Counted from the first letter of the stretch, positions 32,630 to 42,300 are shown. The stretch: 64,000 nucleotides of DNA from Myxococcales bacterium (GCA_016191785.1 JACPVJ010000016.1:1-64000); one strand, 5' to 3'. A program made the numbers and translations. Notes: a model not told the origin generated them from the sequence alone.

Positions 32630-33652
32630 GTGCGCACCGCATTCGTGATGTTGCTGGCTTGTGCGCTCGCGGCCTGCGCCGCGGGCGGCGCTGCCCCCGC
32701 CACCGCGGCACCCCGCAAGAAGCCCGCCCCGAAGGCCGCCCCTTCACCGCGCCCGGTGGCCCCCGTCGCCGTCGGGAACGCGAACGTCGATCGCGTGAAG
32801 AAGAGCTGGGAGGTCGCCGCCGGTGGCTACGGTCGCGCCGTCGCGGTGAGCCGGGCCCTGGGGCGGGTCGCGTTCGCGAACAAAGAGGGCGTCGAGCTGT
32901 TCGATCTGATCACCGGCAAGTCCACGGGCAAGGTGCAGCGCTGCCGGGACGTGGTCCGCGGCGGCCTCGCGTTTCATGGCGGTGATCTGCTGATTGTCTG
33001 CGAGAAGTCGGTGGTGAAGGTCGACGCCCTCAAGCGCACGGATCGACCGGACGTCGCCGTCGACGCGGCGCGAGTCACCGCCGCCGCCTTCGTCGGTGCG
33101 ACGATGGTTCTGGGGCACCGCGACGGCGTGATCCGGATCTACGGTCTGAACGGCGCCGCGACCGTCGAGGTGCGAGTGCCCGGGCCGCCCGTCGACGCCA
33201 AGAGCCTGGCCCTGACGCGTGACGGCTCGCGCCTCGCCGTGGGATTCGTCCAGGGCTCGGTCTGGTGGTGGGAGGTCGCCAAGCCCGAGGCGTTTCACGA
33301 CATGGCGCGTCACGAGAGCGAGACCGACGCGCTCGCCTTCAGCGACGACGGCGCGCTCCTGGCGGACGAGGGCGCGGCTCACACCACGACCCTCTGGGAG
33401 CTCGGGCCCCCGCCCACCGCCAAGCTCAAGCTGAAGCACGGCAACTGGCTGAAGCGCATCTTGTTCACCCGAGACGGCAGGTGGCTGGTTCGGGCGGGTT
33501 CCGACGGCCTCGAGCTCGCCGAGATCGCGGGCCCCCGGCGAATCGCCCTCGACACGCGCGATCCGGTCGAAGACGCCGCCTTCGACGAGCACGGGTCGCT
33601 GCTCGGGGCCGTGGACCGCCTCGGCCGGTTGACCCTCTGGGCCGTGCGCTGA
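32630..33652 (+). CDS. WD40-like repeat lipoprotein
   Basis: 340 residues. The signal peptide ends ALAAC (Cys16), followed by a basic Pro/Lys-rich linker. Residues 50-340 are short beta repeats of WD40/quinoprotein style (for example VAVSRALGRVAFANKEGVELFDL, LALTRDGSRLAVGFVQGSVWWWEV, LAFSDDGALLADEGAAHTTTLWEL), giving about seven blades. This fits a periplasmic propeller tethered to a membrane. No enzymatic residues are evident; a protein-interaction role is inferred. Confidence 0.8.
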   Translation: MRTAFVMLLACALAACAAGGAAPATAAPRKKPAPKAAPSPRPVAPVAVGNANVDRVKKSWEVAAGGYGRAVAVSRALGRVAFANKEGVELFDLITGKSTGKVQRCRDVVRGGLAFHGGDLLIVCEKSVVKVDALKRTDRPDVAVDAARVTAAAFVGATMVLGHRDGVIRIYGLNGAATVEVRVPGPPVDAKSLALTRDGSRLAVGFVQGSVWWWEVAKPEAFHDMARHESETDALAFSDDGALLADEGAAHTTTLWELGPPPTAKLKLKHGNWLKRILFTRDGRWLVRAGSDGLELAEIAGPRRIALDTRDPVEDAAFDEHGSLLGAVDRLGRLTLWAVR

Positions 33653-33685
33653 GATCCTTTTCGCTCCTGGCACGTCTCACCGGAA

Positions 33686-33714
33686 CGCGGACCGCGGGGC
33701 GCCCTCGGTCCGCG
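33686..33714. repeat. 9-bp inverted repeat (hairpin) between two genes
   Basis: CGCGGACCG (33686-33694) and CGGTCCGCG (33706-33714) are exact reverse complements with an 11-base spacer. No T run follows, so this is either a weak terminator-like hairpin after the WD40 gene or a leader structure 22 bases before ATG 33737. Confidence 0.5.
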
Positions 33715-33736
33715 AACCCGAGCCCGGAGAAAAGCC

Positions 33737-34582
33737 ATGAATCGTCGCCGTTTGCGCATCATCGCCGCCGCGCTGGCGACGCTGGCTCTGTGTCTTGGGG
33801 TCGTGGTCGCCGCCGCCCAGACCCGAACCTGGCGCCGGCCGCCCCCGCCGCGCCCCCAGTATTCGGTGACCGTCGAGGACGGGGCGGGCAACCCGCTCAG
33901 CACCTACAGCCACCGCGGGACCACCTGGGTCCTGGGCGAGGAAGGGGAGCGCTACGTGATCGTGGTTCACAACCCCACGCCGGACCGCGTCGAGGCCGTG
34001 GTCAGCGTCGACGGTCGCGACGTCCTCACCGGGCGCGCCGCCGACTGGCGCAAACACCGCGGGTACATCGTCCCCGCCCACGGAAGCGTCCGCATCGACG
34101 GCTTCCGCCAGAGCCTGGACACGGTGGCGGCCTTCCGCTTCACCGACCCGCCGAACAGTTACTCCTCGCGGATGGGCACCCCGCAGAACGTCGGCGTGAT
34201 CGGGGCGGCCTTCTTCCGCGAGAACGTGCGCGAAGAGGCCTTTCTCCCCGACGACGACTGGCGCTTCGATCGTCGTCGTCGGCCTCGTGCCATGCCGAAG
34301 CCGTCCTCGCCCAGCGGCGGAGCGCCACGCGCGGCGGCTCGCGAGAGCGACAGCAACATCGGCACCGAGTACGGCGAGTCTCGGACGAGTCGCGTCATGC
34401 AGACCTTCTTCGAGCGCGCCACGTCGACCCCCGCCCGCGTGCTCACCCTGCGCTACGACGACGCCGACGGCCTCGAGGCGCGCGGCATCGACGTGTTCGG
34501 CCAGCGCTTCCGGCGCCCGCCCCCGCCGCGCCCGTTCCCGCAGGCGTTCGTCGACGGCGAGTTCGCGCCGCCTCCGCCCTGA
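33737..34582 (+). CDS. Secreted protein of unknown function
   Basis: 281 residues with a signal peptide (MNRRRLRIIAAALATLALCLGVVVAAA, cleavage near 27) and a ribosome-binding GGAG before the ATG. A folded beta domain (about 42-165) contains VEDGAGNPLSTYSHRGTTWVLGEEGERYVIVVHN, then GSVRIDGFRQSLDTVAAFRF. The C-terminal part is low-complexity and ends with Pro-rich repeats. The family is not recognised. It converges with the GH114-like gene, with three bases between the two stops. Confidence 0.7.
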   Translation: MNRRRLRIIAAALATLALCLGVVVAAAQTRTWRRPPPPRPQYSVTVEDGAGNPLSTYSHRGTTWVLGEEGERYVIVVHNPTPDRVEAVVSVDGRDVLTGRAADWRKHRGYIVPAHGSVRIDGFRQSLDTVAAFRFTDPPNSYSSRMGTPQNVGVIGAAFFRENVREEAFLPDDDWRFDRRRRPRAMPKPSSPSGGAPRAAARESDSNIGTEYGESRTSRVMQTFFERATSTPARVLTLRYDDADGLEARGIDVFGQRFRRPPPPRPFPQAFVDGEFAPPPP

Positions 34583-34585
34583 GCC

Positions 34586-35587
34586 TCACGGGCAGGTCAG
34601 GCGCCAGGCGTCCAGGTCCCACGTCTTGATCAAGGTCGAGAAGCCCGCGATGCTGCTCTTGCCGCAAACCTGGCTCTTCTTGGCTGCGCCCTGGCTCTGC
34701 TGATCGACGTACTCGACGTGGAACACGGCCTTGTTCGCCTGGATGAACGGCCCGAGCGAGGCGCACTCCGAGAATGACAGGCACTCCTCGTTCAGCGCCC
34801 AGTCGAAGTGGCTGAGCAGCTTGGGAACCAGCTCGACGCTGTTCTTGAGGCCCACCGAGAGGCCGCGCGCGTGGGACTCGGCAGCGAGGAACTTGTCGTA
34901 GTCGAGTTGGTCGGACTCGGTCAGCGGGAAGCCCGAGTCGTTGGCGTACCCGTCCACGTTGTCCGGCTCGACGCCGTCGCACTTCTTGGTGACCGCCAGG
35001 TCCAGGCGCTTCTTCATGATGGCACGGACGTTCGACGAACGGACGTCCAGCCAGTTCTCGCCGGGCCAACCGACCAGGCCCTTGCCCCAGTCCGCGGCCT
35101 TGAAGTCCTTGGCGTCGGAGCGCCAGTCCTCGCGACTGCCGGCGCTGAAGTAGCAGATCACCACGCGACCCTTGGCGTGCAAGCTGTCGATGGTCGCCTG
35201 GGGCACTTGGAACAAGTCGACGTCGAACATCGCCGCGTCCACCGTCGTGTCCACGGTGCCCGTCAGCTGCCACTGCCAGGTCGTGCCGGGCTTCGGCTGC
35301 CAGATCGCGGCGCCTCCGCCGCTGCCGCCGCCCGAGCTCGAGCCGCCTCCGCCGGTGGCGCCGCCGCTCGCCGCGCCGCCCGCCCCTGCCGCACCGCCGG
35401 CGCTCGAGCCCCCCGAGCTCGAGCCGCCCTCACCCGCGCTGCCCCCGGAACCTGCCGTGCCCCCCGAGCTCGAGCCCCCCGTCGCGCCGGCGCTGCCGCC
35501 GGCCGAGCCGTTTTCGTTCTCCGATCCGCCGCAAGCCGCGGCGCCCGAGAGCGCGAGCGAGGTCATGAGCCAGGCCAGGTGCCGCAT
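34586..35587 (-). CDS. Stalk lipoprotein with GH114-like (endo-polygalactosaminidase type) domain
   Basis: 333 residues: signal peptide to GAAAC (Cys19), Gly/Ser stalk to about residue 100, then a TIM-barrel-like domain with WQWQLTGTVDTTVDAAMFDVDLF, VVICYFSAGSREDWR, the acidic CDGVEPDNVDGY and a closing VFHVEYVD. These match the GH114/TM1410-like family of endo-alpha-1,4-polygalactosaminidases. Substrate in this organism is unknown; polygalactosamine-type exopolysaccharide is an inference from the family. A TAAGAT hexamer ends seven bases before the ATG. Confidence 0.8.
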   Translation of the reverse strand: MRHLAWLMTSLALSGAAACGGSENENGSAGGSAGATGGSSSGGTAGSGGSAGEGGSSSGGSSAGGAAGAGGAASGGATGGGGSSSGGGSGGGAAIWQPKPGTTWQWQLTGTVDTTVDAAMFDVDLFQVPQATIDSLHAKGRVVICYFSAGSREDWRSDAKDFKAADWGKGLVGWPGENWLDVRSSNVRAIMKKRLDLAVTKKCDGVEPDNVDGYANDSGFPLTESDQLDYDKFLAAESHARGLSVGLKNSVELVPKLLSHFDWALNEECLSFSECASLGPFIQANKAVFHVEYVDQQSQGAAKKSQVCGKSSIAGFSTLIKTWDLDAWRLTCP

Positions 35588-35617
35588 GCGTCGGATCTTA
35601 CCGTATGCTCGTGGCTG
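35588..35617. promoter_or_regulatory. 30-bp divergent region with two abutting -10 hexamers
   Basis: TAAGAT (reverse strand, 35600-35595) ends seven bases before ATG 35587. TATGCT (forward strand, 35604-35609) ends eight bases before ATG 35618. The hexamers are three bases apart, so both -35 regions must lie inside the opposite coding sequence. Neither start has a Shine-Dalgarno. Confidence 0.55.
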
Positions 35618-36661
35618 ATGGGATCGGAGCTCGCCCTCGAGCGATACCTCGCGGTTGCGCGGGGCACGCCCTTCGACGGCGACGCCGCCCGTGAAGCGGC
35701 TCGCGCCCTGCTCGAGGTCGCGGCGAGCGCGCCGCTGGACCAGGCTCGAAAGGTCATCGACGCACTGGCGGCGGACATCGCCCGTGACGCCGACTCTCTG
35801 GTCCTGAGCGCGGTCATGTCGGGGGCGCTGGTCGAGCGTGGGGTCCCCGGTGACGCGCTCGCGCGGGTGTTGTTCCCGCGGATCGCCCGCTGGGCGAACG
35901 AAGGCGTCGAGCTGCTCGACGACCTGCTCGCGCGGCACCCGCCCGAGTCCCGGGGTGAGGGTGAAGAAGAGACCGACGAAGACGAGTGGGTCGGCATGCG
36001 CCTGTGCGACGAGCCGGCGTGGGTGCTCATCGGCGAGACCCACCTCGCGGCGGTGGCGCTCTTGGGGGCCGACCGCCATGCGCGCAGCCGTGAACGCGCG
36101 CTCTTGCCCGCGCTGCGCCGGCTCGAGCCCTACCATCCGGGGGCCGCGTGGCTGCGTCAGATGCTCGACGTGCTCGACGAAGAGCCGATCGTCGTGATCG
36201 ACGTTGCCCGGCGCCAGGGCGCGATGGGGACCATGACCGGCGTGGCCAGCAACTTCGAGCTGTTCGTGCTGATCGCCCACGCGGCGGGCAACATCGAGCT
36301 GCCGAGACCCCCCGAGCTTGCGGTGCGTTGCCTGCTCGGGCTGGGCAGTCAGGACTCGGGGATGGTGGTCGAGACGGCCTTCAACGCCTACGCCTACTCG
36401 GCGCTGTCCGAGGGCGAGCGCTTGCCCGAGCCGAGCGACTACGGCGGCTCGGCCCATTGGATCTGGGGCGAGGGCGAGCCCTGGGAGATCCCGGTGCTGG
36501 CTGGCACTCGGGTCGTTCTGATCGGTCCGCCTTCCTACGCGCGCCTGGTGCCGGCCCAGCGCACGTTCGCCTCGCTCCGCGCCGGGCTGGCGCTCGAGCC
36601 CCTCTCGCCGGCGGGCGTCGACGCGTGGCTGGCGCGGATCACCCGCGCGAACGCGAACTGA
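35618..36661 (+). CDS. Protein of unknown function
   Basis: 347 residues, no signal peptide. It is helical and acidic throughout (for example LLEVAASAPLDQARKVIDALAADIARDAD; an acidic linker EGEEETDEDEW near 105-118). The C-terminal third contains GGSAHWIWGEGEPWEIPVLAGTRVVLIGPP, a mixed beta region. No catalytic motif recognised. It is transcribed divergently from the GH114-like lipoprotein, with only 30 bases between the two start codons. Confidence 0.7.
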   Translation: MGSELALERYLAVARGTPFDGDAAREAARALLEVAASAPLDQARKVIDALAADIARDADSLVLSAVMSGALVERGVPGDALARVLFPRIARWANEGVELLDDLLARHPPESRGEGEEETDEDEWVGMRLCDEPAWVLIGETHLAAVALLGADRHARSRERALLPALRRLEPYHPGAAWLRQMLDVLDEEPIVVIDVARRQGAMGTMTGVASNFELFVLIAHAAGNIELPRPPELAVRCLLGLGSQDSGMVVETAFNAYAYSALSEGERLPEPSDYGGSAHWIWGEGEPWEIPVLAGTRVVLIGPPSYARLVPAQRTFASLRAGLALEPLSPAGVDAWLARITRANAN

Positions 36662-36691
36662 CGGCTCCGCCCCGCGGCTTTGCCCCTGGAT

Positions 36692-36743
36692 ATCTGCGGC
36701 AGATCGGAGGCCGGGGGCAGGCTAGTGTGCCCAAATCGCACAC
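36692..36743. promoter_or_regulatory. Two palindromes upstream of the MopE-repeat lipoprotein
   Basis: ATCTGC-G-GCAGAT (36692-36704) and GTGTGC-N7-GCACAC (36725-36743) are both perfect dyads in the 157-base leader region. Their spacing, 27 bases between centres, places them on roughly opposite or near-same helical faces. They are candidates for two transcription-factor sites; no terminator T run follows either. Confidence 0.45.
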
Positions 36744-36818
36744 CTTTCCCCTCCACCATTGCATCCGCGGAAGGGCGGACATACCGGAACCTCCGTTTCC
36801 CCCAATGAGGAGGACTGA

Positions 36819-39233
36819 ATGAAACTTCGTACGACTGCACTTGCAGCAACTTGCAGCTTGGCTGCGCTCTTCCTGTCGGCGTGTGCCGGCGATGATGGTG
36901 CTTCGTCGCCGACTTCGGGTGGCGGCAGCGGCGGCATCACGGGTGGCTCCGGCGGCGTGGGCGGCTTCGGCGGCTCGGGCGCGACCGGCGGCTTCGGCGG
37001 CTCGGGCGCGACCGGCGGCTCCGGCGCGACCGGCGGCCAGGCAGGCTCGGGTGGGCAGGCGGGCTCGGGCGCGACCGGTGGGTCGGGCGGCTCGGGCGGC
37101 GGCGACCCCGACAACGACGGGGACGGCTACGCCGCGAGCAAGGACTGCGACGACACCAACAAGGACGTCAACCCGGGCGCGAAAGAGGCGTGCAACGGCA
37201 TCGACGACAACTGCGACAAGTCGATCGACGAAGGCGTGAAGACCACCTACTACATCGACGGCGACACCGACGGCTACGGCGTCGACAGCGCGTCGACCAA
37301 CAAGGACGATTGCGCGAAGCCGACCGGCTACGCCGACAAGTCCGGCGACTGCGACGACAAGGACGGCACTTCGTATCCGGGCAACGCCGAGGTTTGCGAC
37401 GGCAAGGACAACGACTGCGCCGGCGGCATCGACAACGGTGTCACGAAGAATACCTACTACAAGGACAACGACGGCGACGGCTACGGCGGCGCGACCACGC
37501 AGCAGGCCTGCACGCCGGCGGACGCGACCTGGGTGCTCCAGGGCAACGACTGCGACGATGCCGACAAGGCCCGTTACCCCGGAAACACCGAGATCTGCGA
37601 CGGCAAGGACAACGACTGCGACAGCAAGACGACCGAGCCGGGTCAGACGACGTACTACCAGGACAAGGACGGCGACACTTACGGCAACCCGAGCGTGACC
37701 CAGTCCCTCTGCGGCGCGGCCCCCACGGGCTACGTGGCCCAGTCCGGCGACTGCAACGACGGCGACGCCAAGATCAACCCGCTGGCCATCGAGCTCTGCG
37801 ACAACATCGACAACAACTGCATCAACGGCATCGACGAAGGTCCGATCCAGGTCTGGCCGGACAAGGACGGCGACAAGTACGGCGACTCGAAGGCGACCTC
37901 GAGCTACCTGTGCTCGGTGAAGACGGGCTTCGCCGCCAACAACACCGACTGCAACGACGGTGCGGCGGGCATCAACCCCGGCGCGGCCGAGATCCCGGGC
38001 AACAACATCGACGAGAACTGCGACGGCAACGACACCACTGCGGGCACGCTGTGCGGCAAGGACTCGGTCGCGGCGACCACCAAGCCGTACCGCTACCCAG
38101 GTGATCTGGAGGTGGGGGATCAGACCACCGGCGGCCCGATGGGCGCCGGCTTCTACTGGGACGACGTCGAGGTCTCTTCCAATGCGGGCGAGACGTTCAC
38201 CATCCTCTACGGGCGGCGCGACAGCACCGCCCTCTGGCCGCGCATGTACAACTACGGCCCGAACTCGTGCACCGCGAATTCTGACCTGAACATCTCGTAC
38301 ACGGACGGCAATCCGACGGCGCGCAAGACCCGGAAGGTCGTGTCCAACTCCGCTGCGGGCTACTACTACAGCGTGCTCACGACGACCACGTCAGGTCAGA
38401 CGGGGCCCTACCAATACGATGTTCTGCCTGGAAACGTCGGCGGCAGCTGCGGCCAGAGCGGAAACGTGTTCACGGTCTGGCCGCTCGGTCGCCGCGTCGT
38501 GGACTCGCTGTTGTCCACCGACGACCCGCCGGCCGGCGGCTCACCTGTCGCCGCGGGCTACAAGGCCATCGACGTCGAGGCGTACCTCGAGAACGCCAAG
38601 ACGTACACGATCTTGCAGGGCGGCACGACGTATGCCGATCGCCTGTACGTGTCGAAGGCGGGCGCTTGCGCGACCAGCCTGGGCACGGCCACCACCGGCA
38701 TCACCAACCTTGGTGCGCGTTTGGTCTACACCCCGACCTCGACAGGCGTGTACACGGTGTGGGCCACGACCCAGACCGCGGGCCTGACCGGCGCCTTCTC
38801 GACCAACGTGGTGGAAGGCAACGTCGGCGAGTCGTGCTTCACCGGCGCTGGCTCGGTTCAGGGAACCGGCGACAGCTACGTGCTCTGGCCGCTGGGTGGC
38901 ACGGTGGGCCAGAACCTCGGCATCGGCGATCGCGTCGGTGATTGGGGCTCGGCCCGGTACTTCGACGACTACGAGACCTACGCCGAGGCAGGCCAGAACA
39001 TCAGCGCTACGGTGAACATCACCAGCGGTACCGGCACGCCACGCGTCCACGTGGTTCGCTACAACGGGACCACGGCCTCGTGCACCAGCGCCCTAGCGAG
39101 CTCGGCGCAGATTTCCGGCACCACGGCGACGGTGACCTACCCCGTCACCACTTCGGGCATCTACGTGATCGTCGTCACGGCCTACAGCAACAACAGCACG
39201 GCCTTCAGCTACTCGCTCGCCACGAGCAACTGA
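36819..39233 (+). CDS. Stalk lipoprotein with five MopE-type calcium-loop repeats and three C-terminal beta repeats
   Basis: 804 residues, with GAGGAGG before the ATG. The signal peptide ends LSAC (Cys22), followed by a Gly/Ser/Thr stalk to about residue 95. Five repeats (about 96-410) each carry an acidic loop such as DNDGDGY and the cysteine-containing block GDCDD, NPGA, CDGKDNDC. The fifth has lost the middle cysteine (EIPGNNIDENC). These are the putative metal-binding MopE repeats, with EF-hand-like DxDGDGY loops. Three beta repeats of about 120 residues follow, with a shared WPLG and GD boundary pattern. Surface display and calcium binding are inferred; MopE itself binds copper. Confidence 0.85.
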   Translation: MKLRTTALAATCSLAALFLSACAGDDGASSPTSGGGSGGITGGSGGVGGFGGSGATGGFGGSGATGGSGATGGQAGSGGQAGSGATGGSGGSGGGDPDNDGDGYAASKDCDDTNKDVNPGAKEACNGIDDNCDKSIDEGVKTTYYIDGDTDGYGVDSASTNKDDCAKPTGYADKSGDCDDKDGTSYPGNAEVCDGKDNDCAGGIDNGVTKNTYYKDNDGDGYGGATTQQACTPADATWVLQGNDCDDADKARYPGNTEICDGKDNDCDSKTTEPGQTTYYQDKDGDTYGNPSVTQSLCGAAPTGYVAQSGDCNDGDAKINPLAIELCDNIDNNCINGIDEGPIQVWPDKDGDKYGDSKATSSYLCSVKTGFAANNTDCNDGAAGINPGAAEIPGNNIDENCDGNDTTAGTLCGKDSVAATTKPYRYPGDLEVGDQTTGGPMGAGFYWDDVEVSSNAGETFTILYGRRDSTALWPRMYNYGPNSCTANSDLNISYTDGNPTARKTRKVVSNSAAGYYYSVLTTTTSGQTGPYQYDVLPGNVGGSCGQSGNVFTVWPLGRRVVDSLLSTDDPPAGGSPVAAGYKAIDVEAYLENAKTYTILQGGTTYADRLYVSKAGACATSLGTATTGITNLGARLVYTPTSTGVYTVWATTQTAGLTGAFSTNVVEGNVGESCFTGAGSVQGTGDSYVLWPLGGTVGQNLGIGDRVGDWGSARYFDDYETYAEAGQNISATVNITSGTGTPRVHVVRYNGTTASCTSALASSAQISGTTATVTYPVTTSGIYVIVVTAYSNNSTAFSYSLATSN

Positions 39234-39252
39234 TCGGTGGTCTCAGACGGTG

Positions 39253-39301
39253 CCCGAAGCGATTCGGGCCGCGCGAGCCTCGGACAAGTCCGGGGCTCGC
39301 G
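39253..39301 (+). terminator. Paired hairpins after the MopE-repeat gene
   Basis: A first hairpin, CCCGAA-GCGA-TTCGGG (39253-39268), has a GNRA loop. A second, with arms CGCGAGCC (39272-39279) and GGCTCGCG (39294-39301) plus an inner pair, is followed by TCATTT. Together they make a plausible terminator 20 bases past the stop. Confidence 0.5.
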
Positions 39302-39308
39302 TCATTTG

Positions 39309-39339
39309 GGGGGCCGTCCGCGGCCCCCGGATCTAGACT
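39309..39339 (+). promoter_or_regulatory. Dyad at -35 and -10 (TAGACT) of the kinase-AAA-TPR gene
   Basis: GGGGGCCG (39309-39316) and CGGCCCCC (39321-39328) are perfect 8-bp arms with a 4-base spacer. TAGACT at 39334-39339 ends eight bases before ATG 39348. The dyad covers the expected -35 position, so a bound protein would be expected to repress or replace -35 contacts. Confidence 0.5.
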
Positions 39340-39347
39340 GAGCGTTC

Positions 39348-42300
39348 ATGTCCGCGCGCCCCGGCGACGTCACCATCGTGACCGACAGCCCGACGCTGAT
39401 CGAGTCGGGGCCGCGCTCGGGCCCGCGCCCCGACGAGCGGTTGTTCGCCGACGGAGAGCGCATCGTCGGGCGCTACCGGGTCGAAGGGCTGCTGGGCCAG
39501 GGGGGCATGGGGCAGGTCTACCGAGTGGCGGACGAGCAGGGCGACGGGGGCACCCTGGCGCTCAAGCTGGCGCATCTGGCCGACGTCGGCTCCCGCGCGG
39601 TCGAGATCCTGAAGAGCGAGTTCGCGCTGCTCGCCTCGCTGTCCCACCCGAACCTGGCCGAGGTGCGTGACTTCGGCCACGTGCGCCACGACGTTGCCTA
39701 CTTCACCCAGCGCCTCGTGGTGGGCGTCCCGCTGCACCAGACGGGGCTTCGGCCCGACGACCCGGCGGCGGTGCCGATCTGGGCGCAGCTCTGCCGGGCC
39801 CTCGAGTACCTGCACGGCAGGGGCATCCTGCACCGCGACATCAAGCCGTCGAACATCCTGGTCGATCTCGCCACCCGCCAGCTCACGCTGCTCGACTTCG
39901 GCGTGTCCCGCGCCCTGGGCTCGCGGGAAGAGCGGCTGCTCGTCGGCACCTTCGCCTTCATGCCGCCCGAGGCCATCGCCGGCGGCCCGGTCGATGCCCG
40001 CTCCGACCTGTACTCGCTGGGCGTCACGCTCTACCGCCAGCTGACCGGTCGCGTGCCCTTCGAGGGCTCGCACTCGCAGGTGCTCAGCGCGCACGTGGGC
40101 CAGGCCCCCGAACTGCCGCCCCCCGAGACGGTCCGCGCCGAGGTCGCAGCGGTGGTGGGCCGCCTCTTGGCCAAGGAACCCGGCGCCCGCTACGCGAGCG
40201 CGGCCGAAGTGGCCCACGCGCTGGCGCGCGCCAATGGCGTCACGCTCGACGCCGAGCCGGCGGAGTCCCTGGCAAGCTACGTGCTCTCCGGTCGCTTCGT
40301 CGGGCATCAAGCGCTGCACGCACGCCTCACCGAGCTCGGGTTTGCCGTCGAGCCGGGCGGAGCGACCGTGATCGTCTCGGGAGAAGGCGGCAGCGGAAAG
40401 TCGAGGCTCTTGCGCGAGGTGCGCCAGCGCGTGCAGCTGGCCTGGCGCACCTTCATCGAGGTCGAGGTGCGCCGCACCTGGCTGTCCAAGGGCGTGCTGG
40501 TGGCCCTTGCACGCGCGGTGATCAGCGACGAGGTGGCGCGCAACCTGGACGACGACGATCGCCGCGAGCTGGCGCGCGCATTGCCCGAGCTCCGACGGCG
40601 TGGCGAGCGCCTCACCGTCGCCGTGGATCCCGACCGCGCCCGTGCCGCGCGCATCGCGGCGCTGGGCCGCGCCCTCGCGCTCCGGTTCGCCCGGGCGCCG
40701 GGCATGCTGGTGATCGAGGACCTGCACTGGGCCGACGAGCCGTCGCTCCGCCTGATCGTCCAGCTGGTCGGCATGGCTCGGCAGAGCCACGCGCGCTGCT
40801 CGTTCGTGCTGGCCACACGTCCCGGATCTGCGGCGGACGAGCTGGCGAGCCTGCTGGACGCCGAGGTGCTGACCTGCGACGCGCTCGCGCCCGACGAGAG
40901 CCGTCAGCTGGTCGAGAGCATGTTCGGCAATCCGGAGCTCCTGACCGGGACCGATCTGGGCAAGAGCCTGGAGCGCGCCGCACGCTCGGCGCTCGAAGTG
41001 CAAGAAGCACTGCGCCTTGCCCTCGATGTGGGCGCGATCGTTCGCCACGACGGCGAGTGGCAGGTCGCGCTCCCGATCCCGGCCCTGCCGCTCACCGAGG
41101 TGCTCGCAGAGCGGGTCGGCCGCCTCGACGCGCCCTGCCGTTCGCTCGCCCTCGCAGTGGCCGTCTTGGGCGGTGAGGCCGTAGCGGTCGCCGCTGCCGG
41201 GGTGGCAGGGCTCTCGCCGCTGGTCGCGGGTGCCGCGCTCCGGCGGCTGGTCCGAGCGGGGGTGCTCGACGAACGCTACGATCGCCAGGGCCGGGCCGCC
41301 TACGCCATGCACGATCGCTTTCGCGACGTGGTCCTCGCGGGCGCGACGGCGACCGACCTCTCGCAGATGCACCTCGCTGCGGGCCGTTGGCTCAAAGCTC
41401 ACGCAGAGGGTGACCCTCGCGCGCTGCTCGAAGCCGCGCACCATCTTGCTGCCGGAGACGACCTTCGGCATGCCGTGCGCGTGGCTGAAGAGGCCGCCAG
41501 GCACGCCGAGAAGGGAGGGCGGCCCGATCAGGCGGCGACGGCCGTCGCGCTCGAGATCGAGTGGCTCGGGCGGCTCGGCGCCGTACCCGCGTCGAGCTGG
41601 CTGCGTCGCTTCGACCTGTGTCTGCTCGCGGGCCTGCGCAGCGACGCCGAAGGCGCGCTCGCGGAGCTCGAGGCGCGTGGAGACGCGCTCCAGCCCGTCG
41701 AGCGACTGGCGGCCCGGGTGCGTCGTGCGCGATTCGAGGTGGACCGCGGGGACGCCGGGGCCGCGCGCGCGGGGGCGGCGCAGGTCCTCGCCGAGGCGAC
41801 CGCGCTCGATGAACCGCGGTTGCTCTCCGAGCTGTGCTGGGTGCTCGGACGCGCCGACGAGGTGTACGGCGATCTCGAGCACGCGATCGTCTCTTTCGAG
41901 ACGGCGGCGGCCCACGCCGAGAGGGCCGGCGACGCACGGCTCGAGGCGCGGGCCTGGCTCGGCGCCTCGCTCTCCGCCGTGTTTCTCGGCCGCGCCGGCC
42001 AGGCGGGGGGATACGCCGAGCGCGCGCTGCGCGCGTCGCGGGCCGCGCGGGACCCGGTGGCGATGAGCGAGTCCCTGCGCTGCCTCGGCAACTCTGCGCG
42101 AGAGGTCGGCGACATTCCCCGTGCGCTCAAGGTCTACCGGCAGGCCGTCCGCGCGGCACGCGACGGGGGCAGTCCCGAGAGCGAGGCCAAGGCGCTGAAC
42201 AACCTCGGGACGGTGTGCCACTGGGCCGGTCACATCCCCGAGGCCGTCGCCGCCCTCGAGCGCGCGCTCACGCTGAAAGAGCGCCTGGGCTTGACCGCCT

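Noticed and set aside
33674..33690. A second sigma-54 promoter (TGGCAC near 33678)
   Set aside because: The -12 half (TTGC) is absent at the required spacing.
37108..38050. CRISPR array
   Set aside because: The periodic pattern in the MopE-repeat gene consists of protein repeats with varying DNA and no constant direct repeat or unique spacers.
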